Positions 15,326 through 24,972 of a stretch of 49,239 bases of DNA are shown one piece after another. The stretch lies in the NCBI GenBank assembly GCA_944376225.1, contig CALWBZ010000022.1:1-49239 (forward strand), written 5' to 3'. Source of the DNA: an uncultured Clostridia bacterium (GTDB lineage: Bacteria > Bacillota > Clostridia > Lachnospirales > Bianqueaceae). Numbering within the stretch: the stretch's first letter is position 1; each line of letters opens with the position of its first letter. A program made the translations under genes and the position numbers. Below the pieces are notes generated by a model, which worked only from the letters and a program-made list of their open reading frames with translations, was not told the DNA's origin and did no database searches.

Positions 15326-17832
15326 GTTCTCACGCGAAAGAGAATCGGTATAAACTATATCGGTGGATTGCCGTATGGTTTCTGCTGGCTGCCCTGGCCC
15401 TATGCAGTCTCATCATGATCCGCCGGATCTTACTGGAAAACGCGCAGAAGATGGGGAACGAGATGGCCCACAGCTACTCGGTGGACGGAGAGAAGGATAT
15501 CGTCGCCTATGAGACGCTGATGCAGGTGACTTCGCGGTATATCGGCGCGCAGCTTCGGCAAAGCGAGAATCCCACAGAATGGATTGCCTCTTATTTGCAG
15601 ACGGTGGGCAGTACCCTGGGGGAGAATATCATCGACCCGTATGCGGTCATTGACGGAAAGATTATCGCGGCGAATCCATGGGAAGGAGACGCGTCCTATG
15701 ACGTCCAGGAGGCCGGATGGTATAAAGAAGCATTGGATGCAGGGGGAGAAGTGATCTATACCGACGGATATACGGACGTCATCACAGGAGAAATGGTCAT
15801 CACCATCGCACAAGCCGTAGACGGGACGGAAAACGTCGTCGCCTTCGACATCTTTCCGGAACATTTTCTGCAAAACGCGGAAAAGGGGGACCTGCCGGAG
15901 GCGAGTTCTTATCTGTTAGGAGACTCCGCCGGTGTGCTTTTGTATGCCGAGTCTCCGTCCGGCGTAGACCAGGAGGAGTTTACGAGGATCCTGGAGATGA
16001 TCCGTCAGGGAGAGCTTCAGGATTTCAGTTCCTATGTGGTAGACAAAAACGGAGAGCGGCAATCGGTCTATTATGATGTGGCGCCCAACGGATGGATTTC
16101 GGTGGTGATGATTCCTCAGCAGGAGCTCTTGCAGGGAGTACGGCTGCTGTCCAATTCGTATATATGTATTTTAACGCTTTTTTTCATCGTGGTCATCACC
16201 ATGAGTCTGCGAGAGAAGAAGGCCAACAAAAAATACCGGCATACCAACGATACCATGCGGGCGTTGGGCAATTCCTATTACGCCATCTATCGGGTTAATT
16301 ATTCAGAAAATACCTATGATATGATCAAAGGGTCCGATTATGTGCGCCAGAGGATTCCGGCTCAGGGAGACTATGACCTTCTGATTCGTACGGCCGGGGA
16401 AATCATCGAGGAAAACGCCTTCGAGGATTTCAGCGTGAGTTTTTCCACGGAGCATATCCGGGAACTGGTCTCTAAAAGGATCCGTAACTTCGGCGGCGAT
16501 TTCATGAGACGGTTCGGGGAGGAGTATCGTTGGGTGGACGTCCGCCTTCTGTTTGACGAATCCTTGAATCCGGAAGAGGTTATCTTGTGCTTTCGAGAAG
16601 TCAACGACGAGAAAAAAGAGCAGCTGGGGCAACTGCGTTTATTGAGGGAATCCCTGGAAGCCGCGAAGGAAAGCGAGAAATCGAAAAACGATTTCTTCTC
16701 TAGTATGTCCCATGACATGAGAACGCCCCTCAACGCGATGCTGGGCCTATTGGATCTTTGTGAGAATAACGCTCAGGATTCGTCTAGGGTGAGAGAATAT
16801 GTAGAGAAAATCCGCTATTCCGCGAAACAGCTTCTGGGGCTTATTAACGATATCCTGGAGATGTCCAGGCTTCAAAACGGCCGCCTGACTCTGGAAAACC
16901 GGCACTTTAACCTGCGCCGCTGCATAGAAGAGGGGGCGAGCCTCTTTATCCCCCAGATCGAGCAGGAGAAAAAGAAGATCAGTACCTCCTTTGAAATACG
17001 CCATCCGGAGGTGTACGGAGACTCCTTCCGTCTCACTCAGATCCTGAATAACCTGCTGTCAAACGCCGTAAAGTTTACTGAGGCAGGGGACAGCATCAGT
17101 CTGAGTGTCTCGGAAATTGATCAGCAGGAATACGCGAAATATCAGATTGTGGTGGAGGATACAGGCATCGGTATGTCCGGGGAGTTTCTGGAAAAAATCT
17201 TTGAACCTTACGAGAGGGAAACTCGGTTCAGCGCCAGGAGCATTTCGGGAACGGGTCTGGGGATGTCTATTACGAAGAATATCATTACCCAGATGAACGG
17301 GGAGATCCGTGTGGAAAGCGTCCTGGGAAAAGGAAGCGTCTTCACGGTAACACTGCCTTTCCAGCGGCTCGACGGGGAAGAATCGGCGCCTGTGACAGAA
17401 CCGACAGCTCCTAGCCAGGATTTTCTGCGGGATAAAACGATTCTCGTGGCCGAGGACAATGAGATCAACATGGAGGTGGCCACGGAATTTCTGACTATGT
17501 ACGGGGCTAAGGTGATTCCTGCCTGGAACGGGCGGGAAGCGTTGGAGACCTTCGTCAATTCCCGGGAGGGAGAGATTCAGATCATCCTCATGGATATGCA
17601 GATGCCTCAAATGGACGGATGCAGCGCGGCGCGGGCGATCCGCGCGCAAAAACGGGAGGACGCGAAGACGGTGCCCATCATCGCCGTAACGGCCAACGCT
17701 TTCGCGGAGGATCTGGCGGCCACGACGGCGGCGGGGATGAACGGCCATATCTCGAAACCCATTGATTTTCGAGCGCTGAGTGAACAACTGCAGAAAATCA
17801 TCGCCCAGAGGGATGAAAACACATCTTCATAA
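15322..17832 (+). CDS. Hybrid sensor histidine kinase with C-terminal receiver
   Basis: The 836-residue membrane protein has a span at about 15-35, an extracellular sensor of about 240 residues with a Cache-like look (IIDPYAVIDGKIIAANPWEG, then YTDGYTDVITGEMVITIAQA), and a second span at about 278-297. Inside are a PAS-like stretch, a HisKA domain with SMSHDMRTPLNAML (His464), an ATPase domain (NNLLSNAVKFTE, DTGIGM, SGTGLGMSI), and a receiver with acidic pair EDNEIN, phospho-acceptor Asp758 (ILMDMQMPQMDG) and a late KP. There is no output domain, so signalling must pass to another protein. It overlaps the glycerate kinase gene by 4 bases, hinting that the sensed compound relates to that pathway (inference). 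Confidence 0.92.
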   Translation: MSSHAKENRYKLYRWIAVWFLLAALALCSLIMIRRILLENAQKMGNEMAHSYSVDGEKDIVAYETLMQVTSRYIGAQLRQSENPTEWIASYLQTVGSTLGENIIDPYAVIDGKIIAANPWEGDASYDVQEAGWYKEALDAGGEVIYTDGYTDVITGEMVITIAQAVDGTENVVAFDIFPEHFLQNAEKGDLPEASSYLLGDSAGVLLYAESPSGVDQEEFTRILEMIRQGELQDFSSYVVDKNGERQSVYYDVAPNGWISVVMIPQQELLQGVRLLSNSYICILTLFFIVVITMSLREKKANKKYRHTNDTMRALGNSYYAIYRVNYSENTYDMIKGSDYVRQRIPAQGDYDLLIRTAGEIIEENAFEDFSVSFSTEHIRELVSKRIRNFGGDFMRRFGEEYRWVDVRLLFDESLNPEEVILCFREVNDEKKEQLGQLRLLRESLEAAKESEKSKNDFFSSMSHDMRTPLNAMLGLLDLCENNAQDSSRVREYVEKIRYSAKQLLGLINDILEMSRLQNGRLTLENRHFNLRRCIEEGASLFIPQIEQEKKKISTSFEIRHPEVYGDSFRLTQILNNLLSNAVKFTEAGDSISLSVSEIDQQEYAKYQIVVEDTGIGMSGEFLEKIFEPYERETRFSARSISGTGLGMSITKNIITQMNGEIRVESVLGKGSVFTVTLPFQRLDGEESAPVTEPTAPSQDFLRDKTILVAEDNEINMEVATEFLTMYGAKVIPAWNGREALETFVNSREGEIQIILMDMQMPQMDGCSAARAIRAQKREDAKTVPIIAVTANAFAEDLAATTAAGMNGHISKPIDFRALSEQLQKIIAQRDENTSS

Positions 17833-17851
17833 AATCGTAAGAATGGGCGTC

Positions 17852-17880
17852 TTGACAAATGGATGACGCGCGCTTATACT
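17852..17880 (+). promoter_or_regulatory. Promoter of the LCP gene
   Basis: TTGACA at 17852-17857 and TATACT at 17875-17880, 17 bases apart. Confidence 0.85.
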
Positions 17881-17918
17881 GAATTCATTCTGGTATTTAA
17901 GAAAGGGGAAGGGACGGA

Positions 17919-18947
17919 GTGTCTGCAAAAGGACCGAAAAAGAAAAAAAATGCCGCGCTGATCGCGGGAATCGTCGTGACGGCGATTGTGCTCATCATTG
18001 TGCTTGTCGCGTTATTGGCGCTGGGATATATTTATATGAGGCTTAATAGCATTCAGAGGATCCCCCAGGTACAGCAGAGTTCTGTAACGGAGACCTTTGA
18101 GCAGGACAGCATCGGGGAGGATAATTCCGCGATGGTGGTGGATCCGGGGGATGTGACATGGCCGGTGACGAATCCGGCGGAAGAAAGCGAGAGCACTTAT
18201 GACGGAGAGTGGGTGTATTCTGATCCGAATATCGTGAACATCCTGCTGATCGGCATCGACGGAAGGGAGTATTCCGGCCGTTCCGATACGATGATTCTGT
18301 GCAGCTTAAACCGTGAGAAGAAGACGGTTTCGATGACTTCTTTCCTTCGAGACCTTTACGTGCAGATTCCGGGATACAGCGACAACCGCTTAAACGCGGC
18401 CTATGCCTTTGGCGGCACGGATCTTCTGGACGCCGCGCTGGAACTGAACTTCGGGATCCATGTGGACGGACACGTGATGGTGGACTTTAATTCCTTCCCC
18501 CAGGTGATCGACGCGCTGGGCGGCGTGGACATCACCCTCACCCAGGCGGAGTCCGATTATCTGGGACTCTCCGGGGCGGGAGACTATCATATGGACGGCG
18601 AGCTCGCCATGCGCTATTCCCGTATCCGGTATATCGACAGCGACTTCGGCAGGACGAACCGTCAGAGAACGGTGCTCAACTCCCTATTCATGCGCTTTAA
18701 GGATCTGGGCTGGGGCGAGATCCTGGGGGCGGCGAATCAGGTGCTGGATCTGGTCTATACGGATATGGACGCGGGGACGATCCTGGCCTACGGCAGCGAG
18801 ATGCTGGGCGTTCAGGAGATCGAGCAGCACCATGTGCCGGACGACGGAGAGTATTACGACGCGGTTATCAACGGGATGATGGTATTGGTTCCCTATCTGG
18901 ACGACATTCATACCCGGTTGGGAGAGGTGCTTTACGGCATCGGATAA
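17919..18947 (+). CDS. LytR-CpsA-Psr (LCP) family cell-wall protein
   Basis: The 342-residue product starts at GTG with a GAAAGGGGAAGG site. A lysine-rich start (GPKKKKN) leads to one membrane span at about 15-38, then an extracellular LCP domain. Motifs are ILLIGIDGREYSGRSDTMIL, SFLRDLYVQIPG, NAAYAFGG, and MRYSRIRYIDSDFGRTNRQR. LCP proteins transfer teichoic acids or capsule polymers from lipid carriers to peptidoglycan. It stands alone with a consensus promoter and a strong terminator. Which polymer it attaches is not visible. Confidence 0.93.
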   Translation: MSAKGPKKKKNAALIAGIVVTAIVLIIVLVALLALGYIYMRLNSIQRIPQVQQSSVTETFEQDSIGEDNSAMVVDPGDVTWPVTNPAEESESTYDGEWVYSDPNIVNILLIGIDGREYSGRSDTMILCSLNREKKTVSMTSFLRDLYVQIPGYSDNRLNAAYAFGGTDLLDAALELNFGIHVDGHVMVDFNSFPQVIDALGGVDITLTQAESDYLGLSGAGDYHMDGELAMRYSRIRYIDSDFGRTNRQRTVLNSLFMRFKDLGWGEILGAANQVLDLVYTDMDAGTILAYGSEMLGVQEIEQHHVPDDGEYYDAVINGMMVLVPYLDDIHTRLGEVLYGIG

Positions 18948-18949
18948 AA

Positions 18950-18983
18950 AAAGCGGGGCGCTTCACAAGGAGCGCCCCGCTTT
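18950..18983. terminator. Bidirectional terminator between LCP and MATE genes
   Basis: AAAGCGGGGCGCT (18950-18962) pairs perfectly with AGCGCCCCGCTTT (18971-18983). Confidence 0.9.
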
Positions 18984-18995
18984 GCATCTGTTTTT

Positions 18996-20402
18996 TTACA
19001 GCGTTTGATCCGCCGCGGCCTCGTCTTTGGCGAGGCGTTCTTTATATTGCGCGTTAAGCCTGCGAAACATGCGAAGCAATACGATGACGGCCACGACGGA
19101 CAGAACCAATTCCGCGCAGAACTGGGCGTAGGCCAGGCCGTAGAGGGGGAAGAGCTGATTCAAAATCACCAGCGCCGGGATCTCCAAAACGATCTTACGC
19201 AGGATCGCGAAGATCAGGGATTTCATGCCCATGCCCACGGCCTGGAACACGCCGACGGCCAGGAAGTCCAGGCACAGGAAGGGAAGACCCAGGCAGAATC
19301 CTCGCAGGAATTGCGACCCGTAGGCGATAATGCTTTCATTCTGCATAAAGAGATTGACCACGAAGTCCGCCGCGAAGAAGTAGACGGCAGACATGCAGAA
19401 GATGAAGGAGAGCGAAATCTTCATGGCGAAGGTCAGTGTCTTTCGCATCCTGGGGATATTGCCGCTGGAATAATTGTAGCTGATCAGGGGCATGATTCCC
19501 TGAGACAGTCCCATGGAGATATTCATGGGAACCATGTTGATCTTTTGGGTAATGCCCATCGCCGCGACGGCGTCCGCTCCGAAGGCGGAGGTGAAGTTAT
19601 TGAGTACCGTCATTCCCGTCACGTTCAGGAGGTTTTGAATCGCCGCCGGGATTCCGACGCCGAAAATACCGAGAGCCACATGCTTGCGGACGCGGAACAT
19701 GCGGGGCCGGATACAGACATAGGTATTCTTCCGCTTGATGAAGAGAAGCACGAAGAAGTAGCAGCACGCCACGCAATTGGAAATCAGGGTAGCGAGTCCC
19801 GCCCCTGCGGCGCCCATGTTAAAGCCCCAGGGCAGGATGAAGATGGGGTCCAGGATGATGTTGAGAAGGCAACCGCTCATCGTACCCAGGCTGGCGTGGA
19901 GGGAAGCGCCCTCGGCGCGCACCATATAGGCCATCACCACGTTCAGGATGGAGGGGACGGCGCCCAGGGTGACGGTCCAAAGCATATAGCCGTCCGTGGC
20001 CGCGAAAGTCTCCGCGTCCGCGCCCAGAAGATTCATCAGGGGGTACTTAAAGACCGTACACAGAAGGGAAAACAGCAGGCCGGAGATGACGGAACAGTAG
20101 AAGCCGAAGGCGGAACTGCGGTATACCGTGTCATAGTCTTTTCGGCCCAGGGCTCGGCTCATCATGCTGGAGGAACCCACGCCGAACAGGTTATTGACGG
20201 CGTTAAAGGCCAGGAGAACGGGAGCCGCCAGCGCGACGCCCGCGTTCTCGATGGGATCGTTCAGCATGCCGACAAAGTATGTATCGGCCAGGTTATAGAA
20301 AACCATGACGAGAGAACTGAGCACCGTGGGAACGGCCAGAGTCATCACGGCTTTCGGAATCGGCATTTGTTCAAAAAGAATCGTTTTTTTCTGATCAACC
20401 AT
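18996..20402 (-). CDS. MATE-family efflux transporter
   Basis: The 468-residue membrane protein has about twelve hydrophobic spans in two similar halves, the plan of MATE cation-drug antiporters. Typical segments are VPTVLSSLVMVFYNLADTYF near the start and GADAVAAMGITQKI in the second half. The start at 20402 has AAAGG at eight bases; an in-frame ATG at 20456 lacks a good site. It follows the flavoprotein gene by 66 bases on the same strand, so they may share a transcript. The exported compound is unknown. Confidence 0.92.
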   Translation of the reverse strand: MVDQKKTILFEQMPIPKAVMTLAVPTVLSSLVMVFYNLADTYFVGMLNDPIENAGVALAAPVLLAFNAVNNLFGVGSSSMMSRALGRKDYDTVYRSSAFGFYCSVISGLLFSLLCTVFKYPLMNLLGADAETFAATDGYMLWTVTLGAVPSILNVVMAYMVRAEGASLHASLGTMSGCLLNIILDPIFILPWGFNMGAAGAGLATLISNCVACCYFFVLLFIKRKNTYVCIRPRMFRVRKHVALGIFGVGIPAAIQNLLNVTGMTVLNNFTSAFGADAVAAMGITQKINMVPMNISMGLSQGIMPLISYNYSSGNIPRMRKTLTFAMKISLSFIFCMSAVYFFAADFVVNLFMQNESIIAYGSQFLRGFCLGLPFLCLDFLAVGVFQAVGMGMKSLIFAILRKIVLEIPALVILNQLFPLYGLAYAQFCAELVLSVVAVIVLLRMFRRLNAQYKERLAKDEAAADQTL

Positions 20403-20468
20403 ATGAAAGACCTTTCTTGAGAATAATATCGGATTTGTCCTTCCGGGAAAGGGCATGAGAAGGAGGGC

Positions 20469-22397
20469 TTAATCGTCCTCTATATTTTGATTCTCCCGGT
20501 AGCCTCGCCAGACGTTCTCGAAGAAATCGCCGCTTCGATCGGGCACGGGGCGCACGGGACGCCAGAAGGCTTTACTTCCGGCAGGTGATTGCCGGATCAT
20601 CTGGATCTTGCCGGACAGGCTTCCGTCATCCGGCAGAAAACGAAAGAGATCGGGCGCCGCGTCAAGAGCCAAGCGAGGCAAATCTCCGGAAGGCGTCTGA
20701 TAGAGGGCGCTTCCCCGGCTCCGCCCGCTATGGCGGGCATAATCGATCATGGCGGACAGGTAAGCTTCCGCGGCAAGGAGTTGATCATAAAGCCGCAGGG
20801 CCTGAATAAGCCCGTCTTTTCGATCTCCCGCCCCCACAGAATCCGGGAAACGTTTAAGGAGATCCCGCGCCTCCGAAAGAAGGGGTTCCATGCGGGAAAG
20901 GGAACGGAAGGCGCCTGCGGTATCGCTCATGGCCCGACGCAGCCGTCGGGCGGTTTCCCCTCCGGTCTCGGGACGGGAACGCAGCCGTCGGATCCAATCT
21001 TTCCACCTTATTAGCGCCTCCTCGCCGGCAGAAGAGGGGGAAGAAGGGACATCCCCACGCCGGGCGGCGATATAGCGGGCGCAGCGCAGCGCCCCCACCT
21101 GCCCCGCGTTCAGCGCGCTCCCACCGGGACGATAGACGCCGTGGGTTCCCGCCGCTTCCCCGATGACGAAGAGCCCTTCCACACAGGTCCTCCACCAGGA
21201 ATCTACGGAAACGCCCCCGTTGTTATGTTGGGCGCATAGGGCGATTTCCAGAGGTTCCGTCTCCAAATCCACGCCCCGACCGCGATAAAATTCCACCGCC
21301 GGCCGGTTCATATGAGCCAGGCGGGCAAAGGGTGTATCCTGCAAGGCGCCGGCTCGGCGCAGGTACTCGGAAGTCTCCGGAGAAAGCCCATCCCAGGGAA
21401 TCTTCCCGCCGCCGGGGTTCTGCCGGTAATCGAGGAAGACGCGGCGCCCCTTAAGGGAACGCTCCTGATAGACTAAAAGATCCAGACGGGAAGAACCTTC
21501 CGCCGCCTTGCGGCTGTCAAAGGGCCATTGATAGCCCTTCAGAAAGATCTGATCCAGCATGTCCTCATGGCTGAGGAAAGCGTCCGGGAGAAATTCCCGC
21601 TCGTCGCTCCCGTCCTCCTTTGTGGAGAAGAAGCGGGGCAGGGCCTGCATATAGGTGCCCGACACGTTCCAACGGGGATGTATAGAGGCGATGCCGTACT
21701 GCCACTCCGTCAGATTCTGCCCGAGGGCTCCGCAGGAGAGGATGATCCCCGTGGCCCCATGCTGACCGGCGGGGTAGACGGAATCCTCATATAGGCAGGC
21801 GGGGCCGCCGGTGGCCATAATCAGGTTGCTGCATTGTATGAATACCGGTTCCTCCCGGTCAAGATCCAGACAGACGATCCCCTGCAACCGATTTTCTTCC
21901 GTGACGATCTGTAATACCAGGTGTCGGTCTAAGAAGGGGACGCCCAACTCTGTCACGGCATGTTCCAGCGCCTCCGTCATCATGCGGGAAGTGAGGGGGC
22001 CCGCGGAGGTGGCCCGTTCTCTCGGGTCATGGTCGGTCTTATATCCCACGTATTCTCCCCAGCGATTGGTGGGAAAGGGAACGCCCAGCTCGGCGAGATG
22101 GAGGAAGCAGGGGACGGATCCCACCGCCTCGGCCAGCGCCGTATCCCCGTCTGCCGAGCCGCCCTCAAACAAAGTCTTAGCCATCTCCGTATAGGAATCC
22201 TGGCCGTCTCCGGATAAAGTCAATTTATAATAGGTCTGCTTGTCGGATCCCGTGTTGCGGGAAGTGCCGCTGTTTTTCCCCTCCGTCAGTAAAAGGATGT
22301 CGTGCCGACCCAGCTGCCACAGTCGTTTGGCGGCGCTGTATCCCGCGGCGCCGGTACCGACGATGACGGTATTATACTTAGCCTGTGTCTGTCCCAT
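20469..22397 (-). CDS. FAD-dependent fumarate reductase-like flavoprotein
   Basis: The 642-residue product resembles flavoprotein subunits of the fumarate reductase / succinate dehydrogenase / aspartate oxidase superfamily. An FAD-binding fold is at the start (VIVGTGAAGYSAAKRL), followed by TEGKNSGTSRNTGSDKQ, an ATGGPACLYE stretch, HNNGGVSVDSWW, and GLFVIGEAAGTHGVYRPGGS near the second FAD contact. A helical C-terminal domain follows. No iron-sulfur or membrane-anchor subunit gene is adjacent, so it is an orphan and its substrate and electron partner are unknown. A strong GGAGG site precedes the ATG. The MATE gene follows after 66 bases. Confidence 0.82.
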   Translation of the reverse strand: MGQTQAKYNTVIVGTGAAGYSAAKRLWQLGRHDILLLTEGKNSGTSRNTGSDKQTYYKLTLSGDGQDSYTEMAKTLFEGGSADGDTALAEAVGSVPCFLHLAELGVPFPTNRWGEYVGYKTDHDPRERATSAGPLTSRMMTEALEHAVTELGVPFLDRHLVLQIVTEENRLQGIVCLDLDREEPVFIQCSNLIMATGGPACLYEDSVYPAGQHGATGIILSCGALGQNLTEWQYGIASIHPRWNVSGTYMQALPRFFSTKEDGSDEREFLPDAFLSHEDMLDQIFLKGYQWPFDSRKAAEGSSRLDLLVYQERSLKGRRVFLDYRQNPGGGKIPWDGLSPETSEYLRRAGALQDTPFARLAHMNRPAVEFYRGRGVDLETEPLEIALCAQHNNGGVSVDSWWRTCVEGLFVIGEAAGTHGVYRPGGSALNAGQVGALRCARYIAARRGDVPSSPSSAGEEALIRWKDWIRRLRSRPETGGETARRLRRAMSDTAGAFRSLSRMEPLLSEARDLLKRFPDSVGAGDRKDGLIQALRLYDQLLAAEAYLSAMIDYARHSGRSRGSALYQTPSGDLPRLALDAAPDLFRFLPDDGSLSGKIQMIRQSPAGSKAFWRPVRPVPDRSGDFFENVWRGYRENQNIEDD

Positions 22398-22445
22398 GGG
22401 AAACCTCCTGATCCGATTTTGACGCGCCTAAAGCATCATAATAAT

Positions 22446-22474
22446 ATATTACTTTGGTTTTCGCGAAAATTCAA
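22446..22474 (-). promoter_or_regulatory. Promoter of the flavoprotein gene
   Basis: On the minus strand TTGAAT (22474-22469) and TAATAT (22451-22446) are 17 bases apart. Confidence 0.6.
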
Positions 22475-22499
22475 GCTTTTCTTTTCGAATATCCTGTGG

Positions 22500-22505
22500 T
22501 ATAAT
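22500..22505 (+). promoter_or_regulatory. -10 element of the pyk promoter
   Basis: TATAAT 54 bases before the pyk start; the -35 region is poor (T-rich around 22477-22482), suggesting a regulated or weak promoter. It diverges from the flavoprotein promoter within about 50 bases. Confidence 0.6.
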
Positions 22506-22558
22506 GCAGAAAGATAGAACAAAAGATAGGGTCATAAATCGGAGTGAGGTTATAGAAG

Positions 22559-23974
22559 ATGAGAAGAACCAAGATTATCTGCACATTAGGGCCGGCGGTG
22601 GACGATCCGGCTAAGATCAGACAACTGATGTTAAACGGCATGAACTGTGCCAGATTCAATTTCTCTCATGGAGATCATGAGGAGCAGCGAGGGAGAATCC
22701 AGATGGTGAAGGAGATTCGGGAGGAGTTAGATCTGCCCGTAGCCCTTCTCCTGGATACCAAGGGGCCGGAGATCCGCCTGCAGAATTTTGAGAATGGTTT
22801 TGCCATGCTGAAAGAAGGAGAACTATTTACCCTGACGCCCAAGGAGGAGATGGGGACGGCTCAGAGGGCCTCTCTTTCCTATGCCTATTTAGCGAAAGTG
22901 GTCAAGAAGGGGACGCATATCCTGCTGGACGACGGCAACATCGATATGGAGGTTGTGGAGATCCAAGGACAGGATGTGGTATGCCGTGTGTTAAACAGCG
23001 GGCGTATCAGCAATCATAAGAGTGTGAACGTGCCCAATGTGGCCATTCCCACGCCCTATATCAGCAAGGCGGATCTGGAGGATATCGTCTTCGGTATCGA
23101 ACAGGGAATCGACTTTATCGCCTGTTCCTTCGTGCGTTCCGCCGACGATGTGCGCCAGGTGCGCGCGGTGCTGTCCTTGTATGGGGCGGAAAATGTCCAG
23201 ATCATCTCGAAGATCGAAAACACCCAGGGGATCGAACACCTGGACGAGATCATCGACGTGAGCGACGGGATCATGGTGGCGCGGGGCGACATGGGCGTGG
23301 AGGTAGCTTTCAGGGAGCTGCCCGCGCTGCAGAAGATGATCATCGAGAAATGTTATCGTAAGGGAAAGCATGTGGTGACGGCGACGCAGATGCTGGAATC
23401 CATGATCAACAACCCCCGTCCGACCCGGGCGGAGGTATCCGACGTGGCCAACGCGATCTATGACGGAACCACGGCGATCATGCTCTCCGGAGAGGTGTCC
23501 GTGGGCAAATATCCTGTGGAGACCGTCAAGACGATGGCTTCCATCGCCGAGGCTGCGGAGCGGGCCCAGGATTATGTAAAGCAGTTTGAGACGGAGCATC
23601 TCCAGCTAGGCAGGGAGACCGTGGACGCGCTGGCCCAGGCGGCCTGCGACGCGGCCCATTATCTGGATGCCAAGGCCATCTTAGTGGTGACCCGTTCCGG
23701 CATGACGGCCCGGGTTCTTTCCAATTACCGTCCGGCATGTCCCATCATCGCGGCCACGGTGAGCCAGAAGGGTTATCAACAGCTGAGCCTGGCCTGGGGC
23801 GTCTCCCCGGTGCGGGCCACGGAGCAGGAGTCTCCGGAACAGCTGGTGGAATACGCCAAGATCCGCGCCCTGGAGGTGGGGGCCGTTTCTTCCGGAGACC
23901 TGGTCATCGTCCTGTCCGGCACGTCCCTGGAAATGGGCGATCAGTGCAATATGCTGAGGATCCTGCGGGTATAA
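22559..23974 (+). CDS. pyk: Pyruvate kinase
   Basis: The 471-residue product converts phosphoenolpyruvate and ADP to pyruvate and ATP. It opens with RRTKIICTLGPAVDDPAKI, and the active-site motif is in ISKIENTQGIEHLDEIIDVS followed by DGIMVARGDMGVEV. TATQMLESMINNPRPTRAEV is also canonical. The length fits the form without the extra C-terminal PEP-utiliser-like domain found in Bacillus pyruvate kinase. It is a single-gene unit: the terminator directly follows the stop. Confidence 0.96.
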   Translation: MRRTKIICTLGPAVDDPAKIRQLMLNGMNCARFNFSHGDHEEQRGRIQMVKEIREELDLPVALLLDTKGPEIRLQNFENGFAMLKEGELFTLTPKEEMGTAQRASLSYAYLAKVVKKGTHILLDDGNIDMEVVEIQGQDVVCRVLNSGRISNHKSVNVPNVAIPTPYISKADLEDIVFGIEQGIDFIACSFVRSADDVRQVRAVLSLYGAENVQIISKIENTQGIEHLDEIIDVSDGIMVARGDMGVEVAFRELPALQKMIIEKCYRKGKHVVTATQMLESMINNPRPTRAEVSDVANAIYDGTTAIMLSGEVSVGKYPVETVKTMASIAEAAERAQDYVKQFETEHLQLGRETVDALAQAACDAAHYLDAKAILVVTRSGMTARVLSNYRPACPIIAATVSQKGYQQLSLAWGVSPVRATEQESPEQLVEYAKIRALEVGAVSSGDLVIVLSGTSLEMGDQCNMLRILRV

Positions 23975-23976
23975 CG

Positions 23977-24023
23977 AAAAAACGTCCCGAGAGCCGCAAG
24001 AGGGCTTCCGGGACGTCTTTTTA
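23977..24023. terminator. Bidirectional terminator between pyk and the LysR gene
   Basis: ACGTCCCG (23982-23989) pairs with CGGGACGT (24009-24016), with inner pairing GAGAGCC/GGGCTTC-like; A-rich before and CTTTTTAT after. Confidence 0.8.
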
Positions 24024-24947
24024 TCAGAGGGAGCGGACATAATCTTTCATGAATTCGATGCAGCGCTTTGACCATTCCGAGAGTTTCTTGTTCCGAAGAT
24101 AGATGATTGCGTCGCAGTTCTCGGTATCGAAATCCTGGCAGGACAGAGCAACCAGCTGATATTCATCCAGGGTTTCTTGGGGCATGGGGGAAACCCACAT
24201 GTAGGAGCCGGATACCTGGCGCAGCACTTCAAACTGGCTGCCCCGGTCATAGACATAGATCTTCTGACTATGGGAAGAGGTGGGAGAGGGGGAAGAGGGA
24301 AACTCGGCCAGCGTCAGGGCGGGCACCTGATAATCCCCGTGAACCACCTCGATATAGGGGGCGAGGTCTTGGGCGGAAACCAGGGCGCGATCCGCCAGCG
24401 GATGGGAACGGCTCATCAGGGCCAGCTGGCGGAAGGAGAGCAGGGGCTCATAAACCAGGTTCCATTCCTCCATGAGATTCAGGAAAAAGCCGTAATAAGG
24501 CTCCTGATAGCGTATGATGGCAAAATCCATATCGCCTCGCGCCACGTCCTGCACCGCGTTCATCGGCGATTCTTCCTTGAAGTGAATGTTCATCTCCTGG
24601 GAGGAACGGATGGTGTTGAGAAAGCGGGTGAAGGCGAGGGAAGCGTAGGTAGCCCTGGGAAGGGCCACGTTGAGATAGACGGAATCCGCGCCGTCCGCCC
24701 GGTACAGCGTTTCCAGCTCGTCTAATTGGGAAAGGATGCCGGCCGCCCGTTCCAGGAAGGCGCGGCCTTTCTCCGTAGGCGTCACGCCTTTAGTGGTGCG
24801 TTCAAAAAGGATGATGCCCAGATCCTTTTCCAGATCACGGATGGCCCGGCTCAGGTTGGGCTGCCCCATGTACAGGTTCTGGGCGGCCTTGGTGATAGAG
24901 CGGGTACGGTTGACTTCCAGCGCGTAACGCAAAGACAAAGTATTCAT
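24024..24947 (-). CDS. LysR-family transcriptional regulator
   Basis: The 307-residue product has an N-terminal winged helix-turn-helix (ITKAAQNLYMGQPNLSRAIR, then DLEKDLGIILFERTTKGVTP) and a periplasmic-binding-like effector domain from about residue 90. It is transcribed divergently from the iron alcohol dehydrogenase gene, the classical LysR layout, so control of that gene and of itself is likely. The effector is unknown. The shared region of 145 bases holds a TTTGATA/TATCAAA inverted pair. Confidence 0.92.
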   Translation of the reverse strand: MNTLSLRYALEVNRTRSITKAAQNLYMGQPNLSRAIRDLEKDLGIILFERTTKGVTPTEKGRAFLERAAGILSQLDELETLYRADGADSVYLNVALPRATYASLAFTRFLNTIRSSQEMNIHFKEESPMNAVQDVARGDMDFAIIRYQEPYYGFFLNLMEEWNLVYEPLLSFRQLALMSRSHPLADRALVSAQDLAPYIEVVHGDYQVPALTLAEFPSSPSPTSSHSQKIYVYDRGSQFEVLRQVSGSYMWVSPMPQETLDEYQLVALSCQDFDTENCDAIIYLRNKKLSEWSKRCIEFMKDYVRSL

Positions 24948-24972
24948 AGGAGAACCTCCCGGTTATGTGTTT

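Noticed and set aside
19005-20420. 471-codon open frame antisense to the MATE gene
   Set aside because: It is rich in His, Gly and Gln as expected from the complement of a membrane protein gene, and has no family resemblance.
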